From a bacterium (GTDB taxonomy: Bacteria > Electryoneota > RPQS01): 64,000 nucleotides of DNA. Where the stretch lies: contig JADJCU010000005.1 of the NCBI GenBank assembly GCA_016703065.1, positions 1-64,000 on the forward strand. Reading direction: 5' to 3'. Shown in pieces: positions 54,873-64,000 of the stretch (within the stretch, counting starts at the first letter, position 1; the number at the start of each line of letters is the position of its first letter). A program made the position numbers and the translations under genes. Below the pieces are notes generated by a model, which searched no databases, had not been told where the DNA came from, and saw nothing but the letters and a program-made list of their open reading frames with translations.

Positions 54873-57119
54873 ATGCCGCTTTGTGTACTACTTTTTGTGC
54901 TGCTGTGGGCAGCGGAGTCGTGGGCAGACGTAGACGGGTACGAAATCGTTGCGCGGCAGAGGACGAGTGCTGTTCACGTCGACGGCCGTTTGGAGGCAGC
55001 GTGGTTAGCGGGAGGCAAAGCCGAGGACTTCATTCAGCGCGAACCGGACTATCCGGCACCGGCGACGCACAAGACAGAAGTCTATGTATTGTATGACGCA
55101 GACGCGCTGTATGTCGCGTATATGCTCTACGATCCGGCACCCGACAGCGTCAGGGGGCAGATCCAACGACGCGACAACGACGCGAACTCGGATTTCCTGG
55201 ATCTCTATCTCGACACTTTTCACGATCAGCGTGCGGGCTACTGGTTCACGGTAACGGCCGCAGGCGTGCAAGCTGAGGGGACGTTTTACAACGAGAACTG
55301 GTTAAGCGCATCGTGGGACGCGGTGTGGGAATCGGCGGTCGCGATCACGGATAGCGGTTGGAGCTGCGAACTGCGAATCCCGTTTCAGATTCTGCGGCAC
55401 GGTGGACCGCGTGAGGACGGTTGGGGTGTATCCTTCGCGCGGAAACTCTATCGCCGAAACGAAGCCAACTTCTGGCCTCCAGTTGATCCGGAGTTGGGTT
55501 GGCGCGCAACGAAGATGGGTGTGCTAACTGGCCTGGAGCGCATCGCCCCCTCGGCACATCTGGAGGTCCTTCCGCACGTTGTCGGCCGCTGGGACGCACC
55601 GGTCGACTATGCTGATCCGTTGAATGGTGCGCAGGAATTCAGGTCGGAAAATGAATGGGACAACTTCGGCCTGACGATGAAATTCGTACCGTCAGCGGAC
55701 CTGAGCGTCGACGCGGCGTATCAGCCTGACTTTGCGCAGGTCGATGTCGACGAGGCAGTGATTAACTTATCGGACTATCCGGTTTTTCTGTCGGAGAAGC
55801 GGCCGTTCTTTCTTGAGTCAAAGGAGTTCTTTGAAGAGACGCCGTACACGTTTGTGTACACGAGGCGGGTTGCTGACCCGGACTACGGCGGGCGGTTGAA
55901 TTTCCAGAAGGGGCGATACAGAGCGAGCTTCCTTGCTGCCAAGAACCGTTTGTCGTATTTCGATCAGGACTTTGTAGCTCGGGAGAAACTGCAGGACGCA
56001 TTCTTCGGCCGCACAACTGTAAATCTGGGCAGGCATCGGCTGGGCCTGACGGGTACATTTGTCAACCAAACCGGCTATTCTGCTGGGGCCGCAGGCGCGG
56101 ACATGAAGTTCCGCTGGAGGGAGCGCGATGCCCTGGACCTATGGCTGTCCGGCGTCGGGCGTGACGGTTATCCGGTGCAACATTGGGACCGCGTCGACAG
56201 TGTGCAGGATGAACAACCCGTTGAAGCGCGCGCATCCTACACCCGTGACCTGGGGCCGGTTCGCTCGCAGTTGGTTGCAATGTATCGCGGCACGGACTAC
56301 GACGTGAATGACCTCGGATGGAGCGAAGCGTCCAACTCGATTCGTCAAGCGCTGTGGATCGGAGACAACTACTATCTTAACGGGACGTTCATCCGCAATA
56401 TCGGGTTCGACCTGAACGAATTTCGTCGAACGATGACGGACGGTACTGCCGCTGAAGGTTACAGTAACTGCAATGTCTTTACCACGACTCGCACGAATTG
56501 GGAAGTTGGCGGCGGTCTCGAATGGGGCGACGTTTTCCGCAGGAACTACGTCTTCGACATCAATAGCGATCCACACGAGTTTCGCGATAACTACGGCGGC
56601 TTCAACCATGAGTACTACAAGTACTTCTGGCACTGGATGTGGTTCTGGAGCGATCAGACAAAACCGTTTCGCTACGGCACCGATGCGCGCTATCGAACAT
56701 TTCGCGATGGCAACGCGTACGGAATCGAACCGGAGATAACATGGCGTCCACGATCGAATATCGAAACCAGTTTTGAGATCGATTGGACGCGCGTCTGGGA
56801 TTCGCGGTCGTTCAGGAATGCTGCCGGTGACGCCGAAACGACGGACTTCCGCAATTGGATTCTCAAACTAAATTGGTCGCCGAGCCTCAAACTCTCGTTT
56901 CGCGGCACAGTGCAGTGGATCGAGAAGAGCTACTACAACGATCAAGGGTTATCGTTCATGAATCTGTTGATGTCGTATAACTGGCAGCCGGGAAGCTGGT
57001 TCTATCTCGTGTACGACGAAGCGGCGCGCGACATTGACCGCTTCGATCACATTGATCGCAGCGTTCCGGGAGAACGAACGTTGCGCGCCAAGTTGACATA
57101 TTTCTTTACCATGCCGTAG
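54873..57119 (+). CDS. CBM9-like N-terminal domain plus DUF5916 outer-membrane beta-barrel protein
   Basis: 748 residues, GGAGG before the ATG, signal peptide (about 2-18). Residues 25-200 form a carbohydrate-binding family 9-like domain (VHVDGRLEAAWL, YVLYDADALYVAYMLYDP, DSDFLDLYLDTFHDQRAGYWFTV without long gaps). The rest is the DUF5916 barrel: DFAQVDVDEAVINLSDYPVFLSEKRPFFLES with repeated amphipathic strands and an aromatic end (YFFTMP). Probably binds or passes oligosaccharides at the outer membrane; the function is not established. Confidence 0.85.
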   Translation: MPLCVLLFVLLWAAESWADVDGYEIVARQRTSAVHVDGRLEAAWLAGGKAEDFIQREPDYPAPATHKTEVYVLYDADALYVAYMLYDPAPDSVRGQIQRRDNDANSDFLDLYLDTFHDQRAGYWFTVTAAGVQAEGTFYNENWLSASWDAVWESAVAITDSGWSCELRIPFQILRHGGPREDGWGVSFARKLYRRNEANFWPPVDPELGWRATKMGVLTGLERIAPSAHLEVLPHVVGRWDAPVDYADPLNGAQEFRSENEWDNFGLTMKFVPSADLSVDAAYQPDFAQVDVDEAVINLSDYPVFLSEKRPFFLESKEFFEETPYTFVYTRRVADPDYGGRLNFQKGRYRASFLAAKNRLSYFDQDFVAREKLQDAFFGRTTVNLGRHRLGLTGTFVNQTGYSAGAAGADMKFRWRERDALDLWLSGVGRDGYPVQHWDRVDSVQDEQPVEARASYTRDLGPVRSQLVAMYRGTDYDVNDLGWSEASNSIRQALWIGDNYYLNGTFIRNIGFDLNEFRRTMTDGTAAEGYSNCNVFTTTRTNWEVGGGLEWGDVFRRNYVFDINSDPHEFRDNYGGFNHEYYKYFWHWMWFWSDQTKPFRYGTDARYRTFRDGNAYGIEPEITWRPRSNIETSFEIDWTRVWDSRSFRNAAGDAETTDFRNWILKLNWSPSLKLSFRGTVQWIEKSYYNDQGLSFMNLLMSYNWQPGSWFYLVYDEAARDIDRFDHIDRSVPGERTLRAKLTYFFTMP

Positions 57120-57190
57120 GTGTGCAATCGGAGCCGCCTGCGAAACCCCTTCCTCTTCATTCCGCCCGGCCTGCTCCGGGAGAAGCCCCG

Positions 57191-58699
57191 ATGACTGATC
57201 AGAACGAAGTTCACGAACTTTCAGAACTCTTAAGGCTGCGCAGAGAAAAGCTCGCCACACTGCGCAGTCACGGCGTCAATCCCTACCCCTATTCCTTTGC
57301 GAAGACGATTCACATTTCTGAGTTGCTGGCACAATTCGACAGTATTCAGGAAGGCGAAGATCACAGTGGACCGGAGTTCGCGATCGCAGGCCGCATTGTC
57401 TCCGTGCGCATCATGGGCAAAGCGGCCTTTTGTCACGTGCGTGACGAGTTTGGTCAGATGCAAGTGTATGTGCAGCGCGACCGGATCGGCGAAGCGGCCT
57501 TTGCACTGTTCAAGCTGTTTGATATCTCGGACTGGGTAGGCATCCGCGGGACGGCGTTCGTAACAAAGACAGGCGAACAATCGCTGCGGGCAAGCGAAGT
57601 TGTGATGCTTGCCAAGAGTGTCAGGCCGCTGCCTGTTGTGAAACAGCAGGGCGACGAGGTCTTCGACGCGTTTTCCGACAAGGAATCACGCTATCGTCAG
57701 CGCTATATTGACCTTGCGGTCAATCCGGAGAATCGCGGCATCTTTCGATCGCGGGCGAAGATCATATCCGCAGTACGCGAGTTCTTGGATGCGCGCGGCT
57801 ATTTGGAAGTTGAGACTCCGGCCTTGCAGCCGCTCTATGGCGGTGCGCTGGCGCGGCCCTTCATGACGCACTACAATGCCCTCGACCGTACGTTCTATTT
57901 GCGTATCGCCGACGAACTTTATCTCAAGCGGCTCGTGGTCGGCGGGTTTGAGAAGGTCTATGAGATCTGTAAGGACTTCCGGAACGAGGGAATGGATCGG
58001 TATCACAATCCCGAGTTTACGATGCTCGAATTCTATGAGGCCTTCGCGGATTTTGAGATGATCATGAATCTCGCCGAAGAACTCTTCCGGCATGTCGCGC
58101 AGCGCGCACTGGGCGCTACCGTCGTATCGTATCAAGGGCGGACGGTCGACTTCGGAAAACCGTTTCGTCGCGTACGCTTCTTCGATCTCTTGAAGGAGGC
58201 CACGGGCAAGGAGCTTCTGGGAATACCGCTTCCGGAACTTGGCGAAATCGCGAAGGCACACGACGTTGAACTAACGCGCGAGATGGGCGAGGGGAAAATT
58301 CTCGACGAAATGATGAAAACGCTGGTGCGGCCCAAGCTCGTTGAGCCGACATTCATTTACGACTACCCGCTCTCGCTGTCTCCGCTTGCAAAGAAACACC
58401 GCAGCGATCCGCGCTTGGTCGAGCGCTTTCAACCGTGTGCTTTAGGCTTTGAATTGGGCAACGCAGTTTCGGAATTGAACGATCCCCTCGATCAGCGCGA
58501 GCGTTTTGAAGCACAGCGCAAACTAAAAGAAGCCGGCGACGAGGAGACGCAGCCCATCGACGAGGATTTCCTATCGGCGCTCGAATACGGCATGCCCCCA
58601 ACCGGCGGCATGGGGATTGGCATCGATCGTTTGACCATGCTGCTCACGGATCAGGAGTCGATTCGTGAGGTGATTTTGTTCCCGCATTTAAGAAGTTAG
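57191..58699 (+). CDS. lysS: Lysyl-tRNA synthetase, class II
   Basis: 502 residues from ATG 57191 (GGGAGAAG upstream). OB fold (IAGRIVSVRIMGKAAFCHVRDEFG), class II motif 2 (FEKVYEICKDFRNEGMDRYHNPEFTMLE) and motif 3 (GIGIDRLTMLLTD). Charges tRNA-Lys. One expected phrase differs: motif region PLYGGALARPFMTHYN agrees with the family's GGAxARPFxTHxN. Confidence 0.95.
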   Translation: MTDQNEVHELSELLRLRREKLATLRSHGVNPYPYSFAKTIHISELLAQFDSIQEGEDHSGPEFAIAGRIVSVRIMGKAAFCHVRDEFGQMQVYVQRDRIGEAAFALFKLFDISDWVGIRGTAFVTKTGEQSLRASEVVMLAKSVRPLPVVKQQGDEVFDAFSDKESRYRQRYIDLAVNPENRGIFRSRAKIISAVREFLDARGYLEVETPALQPLYGGALARPFMTHYNALDRTFYLRIADELYLKRLVVGGFEKVYEICKDFRNEGMDRYHNPEFTMLEFYEAFADFEMIMNLAEELFRHVAQRALGATVVSYQGRTVDFGKPFRRVRFFDLLKEATGKELLGIPLPELGEIAKAHDVELTREMGEGKILDEMMKTLVRPKLVEPTFIYDYPLSLSPLAKKHRSDPRLVERFQPCALGFELGNAVSELNDPLDQRERFEAQRKLKEAGDEETQPIDEDFLSALEYGMPPTGGMGIGIDRLTMLLTDQESIREVILFPHLRS

Positions 58700-58703
58700 A
58701 CCT

Positions 58704-59921
58704 CTGTCCACACCGTTTTTCATAGCGACGCGTTATCTGCGGTCCCGCTCGCACGGCGGATTCATCTCGCTAATCACCTATCTTTCGGTAGGCGGCGTGA
58801 CAATCGGCACGGCAGCGTTGATTATCGTGCTTTCGGTGATGAACGGCTTTGAAACCGAAGTGCGCGCCCGCATTTTGGGCGCCGATGCGCATTTGCGATT
58901 GGAGACCTTCGATCAGGACGGTTTTCCGTCGTGGCCCGAGGCGAGCAACATTGTGCGCGAAGTGCCGGATGTAACCGGCGTTTCACCGTTCATCTTCGAG
59001 AAGGGAATGGTTCGCGCCAAGAAGAAGGCGGAGGCGGCGGCCTTTCGCGGCGTGGATGAGGCGACTCTACCCGAAGTGTCAGACTTGCCGCAGCACATCA
59101 AGACCGGAACGCTGAAGCTGCGGCGCGACGGCTTACCCGGGATTGTACTCGGAAAGTTCTTGGCGGAGCGGCTTGATGTTGTGCCCGGCGATACCGTCGC
59201 AGTATTTTCACCCGCAGGCGTTACGGGCCCGCTCTCGACGCCGCAGGTGAAGCAGTTCGTACTCGCCGGGACGTTTCAGACGGGACTGTTCGAGTTCGAC
59301 GACGTGTTGGCCTACCTTGACATCGAAACGGCACAGCGGGTCTTTCTGCGCAAGGACAAGGTCGATGGCCTTGAGATCAAGATTCGCGACATGTTCCGTG
59401 CCGATGAGGTGCGTGAAGAGATCGAAGCAAAGTTTAACCCGGATTTCTTCGTGCGCACGTGGTATGAGTTGCGGTCCACACTGTTCTCATGGATGAAGAT
59501 CGAGAAATGGATGTGGACGACGATTCTCTCGATAATTATAGTGGTAGCGGCGTTTAACATTCTTTCGACTCTCATCATGGTCTCGATGGAGAAGCGCCGC
59601 GATATCGGGATCCTGAAAGCGATGGGTGCTCGCGACAAGGATATTGCCGCTGTGTTTTCGCTGCAAGGTCTGATCGTCGGCGTCAGCGGCGCGGTCATTG
59701 GAACGATTCTGGGATTTGTAATCTGTTTTGGGCAGCATCATTACAAATGGGTCTCTCTGCCGTCAGACATTTACTTTCTGGACGCGCTTCCGGTCAAGAT
59801 GATGCCATTCGACTTCGTAATAGTCATCGTGATTGCGATCGTGTTGTCGTATCTTGGCTCGCTGTTTCCGGCTCGCAAGGCGTCGCAGCTCTCGCCGGTG
59901 GAGGCCATCCGTGAAGGATGA
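58704..59921 (+). CDS. lolC: LolC/LolE-type lipoprotein-release ABC permease, non-standard start
   Basis: The conserved N-terminus FFIATRYLRSRSHGGFISLITYLSVGGV is encoded from about 58710, but the first normal start in this frame is GTG 58797, inside the first membrane segment. Between the in-frame stop at 58689 and there, only CTG 58704 is a plausible start, or an ATG has been lost by a base error. Four membrane segments with a large periplasmic domain and the FtsX-like end (MEKRRDIGILKAMGARDKDI). It extracts lipoproteins for the outer membrane; the ATPase LolD is not here. It overlaps the next gene. Confidence 0.85.
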   Translation: MSTPFFIATRYLRSRSHGGFISLITYLSVGGVTIGTAALIIVLSVMNGFETEVRARILGADAHLRLETFDQDGFPSWPEASNIVREVPDVTGVSPFIFEKGMVRAKKKAEAAAFRGVDEATLPEVSDLPQHIKTGTLKLRRDGLPGIVLGKFLAERLDVVPGDTVAVFSPAGVTGPLSTPQVKQFVLAGTFQTGLFEFDDVLAYLDIETAQRVFLRKDKVDGLEIKIRDMFRADEVREEIEAKFNPDFFVRTWYELRSTLFSWMKIEKWMWTTILSIIIVVAAFNILSTLIMVSMEKRRDIGILKAMGARDKDIAAVFSLQGLIVGVSGAVIGTILGFVICFGQHHYKWVSLPSDIYFLDALPVKMMPFDFVIVIVIAIVLSYLGSLFPARKASQLSPVEAIREG

Positions 59922-61407
59922 GTCCGCGGTGTGGCCGGGCAATCAAGACACCCAGCCGGCGGCAACTCCGCTGTGGGTGATAATGGTAATTACAGCGGCG
60001 GGACTTTGTCTGCGTGTGCCGCTGCTGGATTACAGCTTCTACGGTGACGAAGGGTTTTCGCTGCTTCGCGACAGCGCATCGTTGATCACGAACACCGAGG
60101 ACAGATTCCGCCCGCTGTTCTTCTCTCTCCTATATATGGCGGCAGTTGGGCTTCACGGGAGAGATTGGGCTGCGGCTGCTTCCCTGCTTTTTGGTGCTGC
60201 GCAGATTCCACTGGCGTTTCTCGTGGGGCGAAAGCTCCGCGATGATACATTGGGCGTTGTGCTTGCAGTGCTGGTTGCCGTTTCGCCGATGTTGATCGAG
60301 TTTTCGCAGGAGTTGCGGATGTACTCGCTGGTAGCGATGCTCGCACTCGTACAAGCCTATTCGTTGCTGCGGTTAATCGACCGGTTCACATGGCCGCAGT
60401 GGATCCTGTTTGTAGTCGTCGCGCTTGCGGGTGTCTACTCGCATCTGCTGTATTGGTTCCTTCTGGCTGGACTTGCCGTGACTTTCCTGCGCGTACGTAG
60501 TGCGATCCCGTTATGGAAAGGGTGGGGAGCGCTCGCTGCGACGGCCCTGCTGTATTTGCCAAACTTCCCGAATCTGTTGCGTTTTCAAGGCACACGCGGC
60601 GCCGAGTATGCGATGGACTTTGCGAGCGCGTTGCCGAAGCTGTTCGCTGCATTTTCGGTAGGCTTCAGCTACTTCGTGCTGCCGGAGCAGGGCGCGGGCC
60701 GCGCGATCTCCGTGTCTGATATTATCGCGAATCTACCGTTAGCGCTGCTTGCGATGACGGCAGGCGCCGTTATTCTGTGGAAGACAATCTGGCTGCACGG
60801 CCGGGAGCGCGATCGACGGGTGCTTTGGTTCGCGCATGAGCTTTTCACCGTGCCGGTCGCGCTGGCAACGCTTGCCTGTTTGGTGACCGGGAAATACTTC
60901 CTGCAGCCGAAGTATCTGATCTTCTCCGCACCGTTCGCGTTGCTTTTCATCGCACTGGCATTTGATGACCTCCGCAACGTTCGAGCGAAGCAGGTCATTG
61001 CGGGCTTAGGGGCGCTGATCGCCATGCTCTCGCTGACTCACTATTGGCAGCCGGATAAGTACGGCCGCAAAGAGAACTGGCGAACGGCGGCAGAGATCAT
61101 GTCAACCACGATCGGTGACACCAACGCCCTCGTGCTGTTGCCGGGTCCGTACAGACTATTGCGTTACTACGCTCCGGGAATTGAATCATCATGGGATCAG
61201 GTCGACGTTGTGGGCAATGAAACGGCGGCGCGATCGCGATTACACGAGTTGGCCTCAACGAAACAATATGTTTACTACATCCGGCATGACGTTGTGCAGA
61301 ATACAGGCGATCCCGATGACCTGTTGATACAATACCTCGATCAGTCCGGCAGGCCTCACACCGTTACGCAACTCAATCCACGTTTCAAACTTCACAGGTG
61401 GGGATGA
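59911..61407 (+). CDS. GT-C fold membrane glycosyltransferase (family 39-like)
   Basis: 498 residues from GTG 59911, where GGAGG stands 6 bases upstream; it overlaps the permease stop. About eleven membrane segments. The first periplasmic loop has the acidic pair in YSFYGDEGFSLLRD, typical of polyprenyl-phosphate-sugar-dependent transferases, and a soluble C-terminal part follows (NWRTAAEIM, LLPGPYRLLRYYAP). Transfers a sugar from a lipid carrier to lipid, protein or glycan; acceptor unknown. Confidence 0.85.
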   Translation: MKDESAVWPGNQDTQPAATPLWVIMVITAAGLCLRVPLLDYSFYGDEGFSLLRDSASLITNTEDRFRPLFFSLLYMAAVGLHGRDWAAAASLLFGAAQIPLAFLVGRKLRDDTLGVVLAVLVAVSPMLIEFSQELRMYSLVAMLALVQAYSLLRLIDRFTWPQWILFVVVALAGVYSHLLYWFLLAGLAVTFLRVRSAIPLWKGWGALAATALLYLPNFPNLLRFQGTRGAEYAMDFASALPKLFAAFSVGFSYFVLPEQGAGRAISVSDIIANLPLALLAMTAGAVILWKTIWLHGRERDRRVLWFAHELFTVPVALATLACLVTGKYFLQPKYLIFSAPFALLFIALAFDDLRNVRAKQVIAGLGALIAMLSLTHYWQPDKYGRKENWRTAAEIMSTTIGDTNALVLLPGPYRLLRYYAPGIESSWDQVDVVGNETAARSRLHELASTKQYVYYIRHDVVQNTGDPDDLLIQYLDQSGRPHTVTQLNPRFKLHRWG

Positions 61408-61871
61408 TGTTACTCTCCCGTCCAACTACCTACGCAATTCGCGCGCTTCTCTACATGGCCAAACAGAATAGCGACCGGCCGCTCTTGGCGCCCATGATTG
61501 CTGAAGCTGAGCGCCTGCCATCATCCTTTCTTTCGAAGCTCCTTCGCACGATGTCAGAGGCGGGGATTCTGACGTCCGCGCGCGGCCCTGGCGGTGGATT
61601 CCGGCTCGCGCGCAGACCGGAAGAGATTTCGCTTCAGGACATTTCAATACTATTTGACGGCCTCACGCTTGCCAATGAGTGCCTGCTTGGTTACGGCAAA
61701 TGCACGGACCTCACGCCATGCCCGGTCCACGAGATTTGGGGTCCGCGTAAAGACAACGTGCAGAACTTTCTCTCGACGACGAGCATTGCATCGCTGCTGG
61801 CGCTCGAATCGCATCGGGCAGCGCCGTTGCTCGAAGAACCTAAGCGCGGACGGCGGAAGAAGGTGATCTAA
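61404..61871 (+). CDS. Rrf2-family transcriptional regulator with three conserved Cys
   Basis: About 155 residues; the ATG overlaps the glycosyltransferase stop (ATGA). The winged helix reads LSRPTTYAIRALLYMAKQ and LPSSFLSKLLRTMSEAGILTSARGPGGGFRLAR. Cys residues at NECLLGYGKC and PCPVH are placed as the Fe-S ligands of IscR/NsrR/RsrR-like sensors. Likely a redox, NO or iron-sulfur sensor. A strong terminator follows. Confidence 0.9.
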   Translation: MMLLSRPTTYAIRALLYMAKQNSDRPLLAPMIAEAERLPSSFLSKLLRTMSEAGILTSARGPGGGFRLARRPEEISLQDISILFDGLTLANECLLGYGKCTDLTPCPVHEIWGPRKDNVQNFLSTTSIASLLALESHRAAPLLEEPKRGRRKKVI

Positions 61872-61902
61872 GGAGTGATCAGGACAGAATCGCCCTGAAA
61901 CG

Positions 61903-61937
61903 AAAGAGGGTCGCACCGGCAGGCGCGACCCTCTTTT
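61903..61937. terminator. Bidirectional intrinsic terminator
   Basis: Perfect 12-bp stem AAAGAGGGTCGC with its inverse, loop of 10, and a T run on each strand. It closes the long plus-strand array and the minus-strand SLBB gene. Confidence 0.85.
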
Positions 61938-61957
61938 ATTGCACAACAGTTATCAGG

Positions 61958-62485
61958 TCATTTCGCAAGGAAGAAAAGGTAGTACACATTCGCAACAATT
62001 GCGAACTGGCCAACGACGGCAGCGACATCGGAGACGAGCTGCCAACCCGAACCGTGCACCACGACCGTGTCTTCAGGTTTCAGTTCAGGAATCAGCCGCT
62101 TATCGCCCGTCTTGATGTATTTTCTGACATTGACATTGAGAACGTCCTGTTCTCCATCATCCTCCTCTCGAACGACGCGCACATCGGACAGCCGCGATCT
62201 TGCGCTCGGGCCGCCCGCGAGGGACATAAAGGATATCAAGTCGGTCTCAGCCGGTACATAATATTGACCGGGTCGACCGACGCGGCCCCAGATGTTAACG
62301 CGGATGAGAAGTTCGTTTGACTCATTCAGATAATATTTGCCGCCCTCGCCGACGCGGGTAACTTGCGGAATCTTGTAGGGCACTTCGCCTGTTCGCGCGT
62401 CAGTCTGCGCAAACGCATTCGAAGCGAACGGCAAGAGGATCGCCGCGAAAATAAATTTCAAAAGGTGAACACGACTGAGCCGCAT
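61958..62485 (-). CDS. Exported SLBB-domain protein (polysaccharide-export-like)
   Basis: 175 residues from ATG 62485 with AGGAGG 5 bases upstream. Signal peptide (about 7-26, ending NAFAQ). SLBB-like fold: VNIWGRVGRPGQYYVPAETDLISFMSLAGGPS. The C-terminus has a hydrophobic stretch (VSDVAAVVGQFAIVANVYYLFFLA). It lacks the full Wza/poly-export domain, so a minimal or accessory exporter component is likely. Confidence 0.8.
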   Translation of the reverse strand: MRLSRVHLLKFIFAAILLPFASNAFAQTDARTGEVPYKIPQVTRVGEGGKYYLNESNELLIRVNIWGRVGRPGQYYVPAETDLISFMSLAGGPSARSRLSDVRVVREEDDGEQDVLNVNVRKYIKTGDKRLIPELKPEDTVVVHGSGWQLVSDVAAVVGQFAIVANVYYLFFLAK

Positions 62486-62501
62486 AGGGCCTCCTGTTAT
62501 C

Positions 62502-63332
62502 TCACTCCTGATAGACGAACGATTTGTAGACCGATGAACCGGCGAGGGCAACATCATGAGTATCGGACTCCGCGTAACTGACGGCGTTTAGCTGCCAGAC
62601 ATAGGTGCAGTCGTTGGACATCGGCGCACTTGCGCCGCCCGCGCCGAGCGTAACGGAGTTCGCGTCGCCGTAGAGTATGACCTGATTATCCCAAACGAGC
62701 GAATCACGGCCATACCAAGCCGAATAGACACGCAGTTTATAGAACGATAAGAACGTGCTTGCACCGCCAATCGGAAAATTCCAGCTTAAGCGGTAGTCAT
62801 CCGCCGCAAATCGGCTCACCGATAGATTGTAGGGGTTCCACATCATCCTGAAGTAGACGGAATCGCTGTAGAAACTGCGATTGCCGGCGGTATCATAGGC
62901 AAGTACCTGCCACCAATACCCGCGCATGGAACCTTGGTCGTTCGGCGCAAGCAGCCGCGCGGGACTGCCGAAGTGATCGTTCCCGCGATCCACCCATGAG
63001 ATAATGTCGTTATCAACAACATCCACTCCGACAACCAGATCCGCAACGACATAACCTTCGTTTGAGTTGTCATGTTCGGACCAACGGCGGACACGATATC
63101 CTTGAATATCATCTTCGGGATTGCGATACCACTCGACCCGCACCCAATAATTGCTTTCACTTGGCGTGGGTTCCGCGCGAACACCCGTCTGGGGATAACT
63201 CGCGTCATCGCTTCGCTCGACCATGACCGGGACTTGCGGTGCGACATCATCCCGACTCAACGTGTCTTCGCCACACCCGCAGACAAACACGAGGCCAAAC
63301 AAGATCGCGAGCGAGACCAGCAGGTTTTTCAT
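62502..63332 (-). CDS. FN3-containing lipoprotein, unknown function
   Basis: 276 residues. Lipobox ends at VCGC (Cys20). Two fibronectin-III-like domains: VRVEWYRNPEDDIQGYRVRRW with WWQVLAYDTAGNRS, then LSWNFPIGG...YKLRVYSAW with YVWQLNAVSYAES. The gene starts 7 bases after the PorV-like stop and ends 16 bases before the SLBB start, so the three form an operon. Probably periplasmic or surface. Confidence 0.78.
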   Translation of the reverse strand: MKNLLVSLAILFGLVFVCGCGEDTLSRDDVAPQVPVMVERSDDASYPQTGVRAEPTPSESNYWVRVEWYRNPEDDIQGYRVRRWSEHDNSNEGYVVADLVVGVDVVDNDIISWVDRGNDHFGSPARLLAPNDQGSMRGYWWQVLAYDTAGNRSFYSDSVYFRMMWNPYNLSVSRFAADDYRLSWNFPIGGASTFLSFYKLRVYSAWYGRDSLVWDNQVILYGDANSVTLGAGGASAPMSNDCTYVWQLNAVSYAESDTHDVALAGSSVYKSFVYQE

Positions 63333-63339
63333 GCGTGCC

Positions 63340-64000
63340 TCATTTCAGTCTAATCGAAATGCTGACGCGGTGCGTGGTGCCCAGATCGCGCGCATAGTAG
63401 GCGTAGTCGGCGGACATCCTCCAGAACGCAAAGCCGGCTCCCGCTGACCATTCATCGTGCCAAAGTCCTCCGCGCAGCGACAGCACGTTCTCGAAGTTGT
63501 ACTCGATTCCGCCGTGACGGCGGCGCTCGTAACGCTTTTCGGTTTCATAGGCAAGGGTCAACCTGCTATTGCGTCCGGGCATCTTCTGCTCGGAGTGCTA
63601 TTGAGCTGTAGAAATTGAGCGGCACCGCGTCTTTCACGCCTTCGCCCCAATCCACTTCCGTGCGCGTGATATCCTTGACCACCACTCCGTAACTGAACTT
63701 TGCTTTCCAATGCTCGTCCACAATCTCGTCAAGCGGCAGTCTTAATTGAGCGCCGCCGTCGACTCCGATTCCCGACCCGGATGCCTCGCCGAGTTTGCTG
63801 TTAATGAGTTTCACGTTGGCGCCAATCGGAAGCTCAACGGGCATGGTAAAATACGACCATCCAAGGTCAAGATTGAACTGGTTGTACTTGGCGAAAGTGA
63901 AGAACAGAGCCGACTCTGTGTCTGTAAATAGACTGGACGGCGCCGCGCCCGTGGCGAGCAGATACTCTTGCACGGAATTGACAAACGTCGTATCACCGTT
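63340..64000 (-). CDS. PorV/PorQ-like outer-membrane beta-barrel protein, partial and frame-disrupted
   Basis: Cut by the right edge of the window. Strands typical of PorV/PorQ-type proteins: FAKYNQFNLDLGWSYF, VPLNFYSSIAL and, in the last part, IEYNFENVLSLRGGL, then WSAGAGFAFWRMSADYAYYARDLG and the end THRVSISIRLK. The frame shifts once near 63580; both halves belong to one barrel. PorV relatives act as outer-membrane shuttle partners of T9SS cargo, which would fit the sorted proteins in this window, but the assignment to that role is inference. Confidence 0.65.

Overview
The window is a gene-dense stretch of a bacterial chromosome from a Gram-negative organism. Four secreted proteins, on two strands, end in a type IX secretion type A sorting domain (YPNPFN core; 4.8, 37.0, 39.2 and 44.5 kb) and a subtilase at 52 kb ends the same way. 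A PorV-like outer-membrane protein starts at the right edge, and most recognisable promoters read TTGACA-N16-18-TATnTT(TG), close to the TAnnTTTG element of the Bacteroidota/FCB group. With GC content above half by eye, an uncultured FCB-superphylum lineage fits better than Bacteroidota proper. This assignment is inference. No tRNA, rRNA, CRISPR array, transposase or phage gene was seen.

Layout. 1-11.4 kb: Asp-box propeller protein (cut at the left edge), a T9SS-sorted repeat protein, a small anchored protein, a cupin, a di-haem peroxidase, an unassigned gene and a subtilase. 11.4-15.25 kb, minus strand: peroxiredoxin, cysteine synthase, JAMM peptidase and a MoaD-MoeB-rhodanese fusion, forming a carrier-protein cysteine pathway preceded by what looks like a cysteine-codon attenuator. 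15.4-20.9 kb: porin, pstS-pstC-pstA-pstB and phoU. 20.9-29.1 kb: two adjacent giant cysteine-rich secreted paralogues. 29.3-31.5 kb: XRE regulator, CheW, HDOD and receiver genes in one operon. 31.7-35 kb: P-loop protein, tatC and a queuosine-precursor transporter, divergent from queG. 35-39.4 kb: a tandemly duplicated two-gene cassette (22-Cys secreted protein plus beta-helix T9SS protein). 39.5-41 kb: an NtrC-type regulator. 41.3-61.9 kb: a long co-directional plus-strand array with dapA, dapB, a lysC-like kinase, SpoIID/SPOR protein, EamA transporter, prfB (programmed frameshift), subtilase, alr, acetyltransferase, SDR, CBM9/DUF5916 barrel protein, lysS, a LolC/E-type permease, a GT-C glycosyltransferase and an Rrf2 regulator. 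62-64 kb, minus strand: SLBB protein, FN3 lipoprotein and the PorV-like protein.

Quality caution. About twenty single-base frame breaks interrupt otherwise well-conserved genes, including housekeeping genes such as dapA and queG. Several lie in short homopolymers where one added base restores the family motif. I treat these as probable sequence or assembly errors and annotate each gene across its full span. The prfB frameshift is different: it has the complete canonical recoding signal.

Functional links. The dapA/dapB/lysC/alr genes supply diaminopimelate and alanine for the cell wall. The Pst/PhoU set handles phosphate. The cysteine operon could feed the heavy Cys demand of the exported Cys-rich proteins; that link is speculative.
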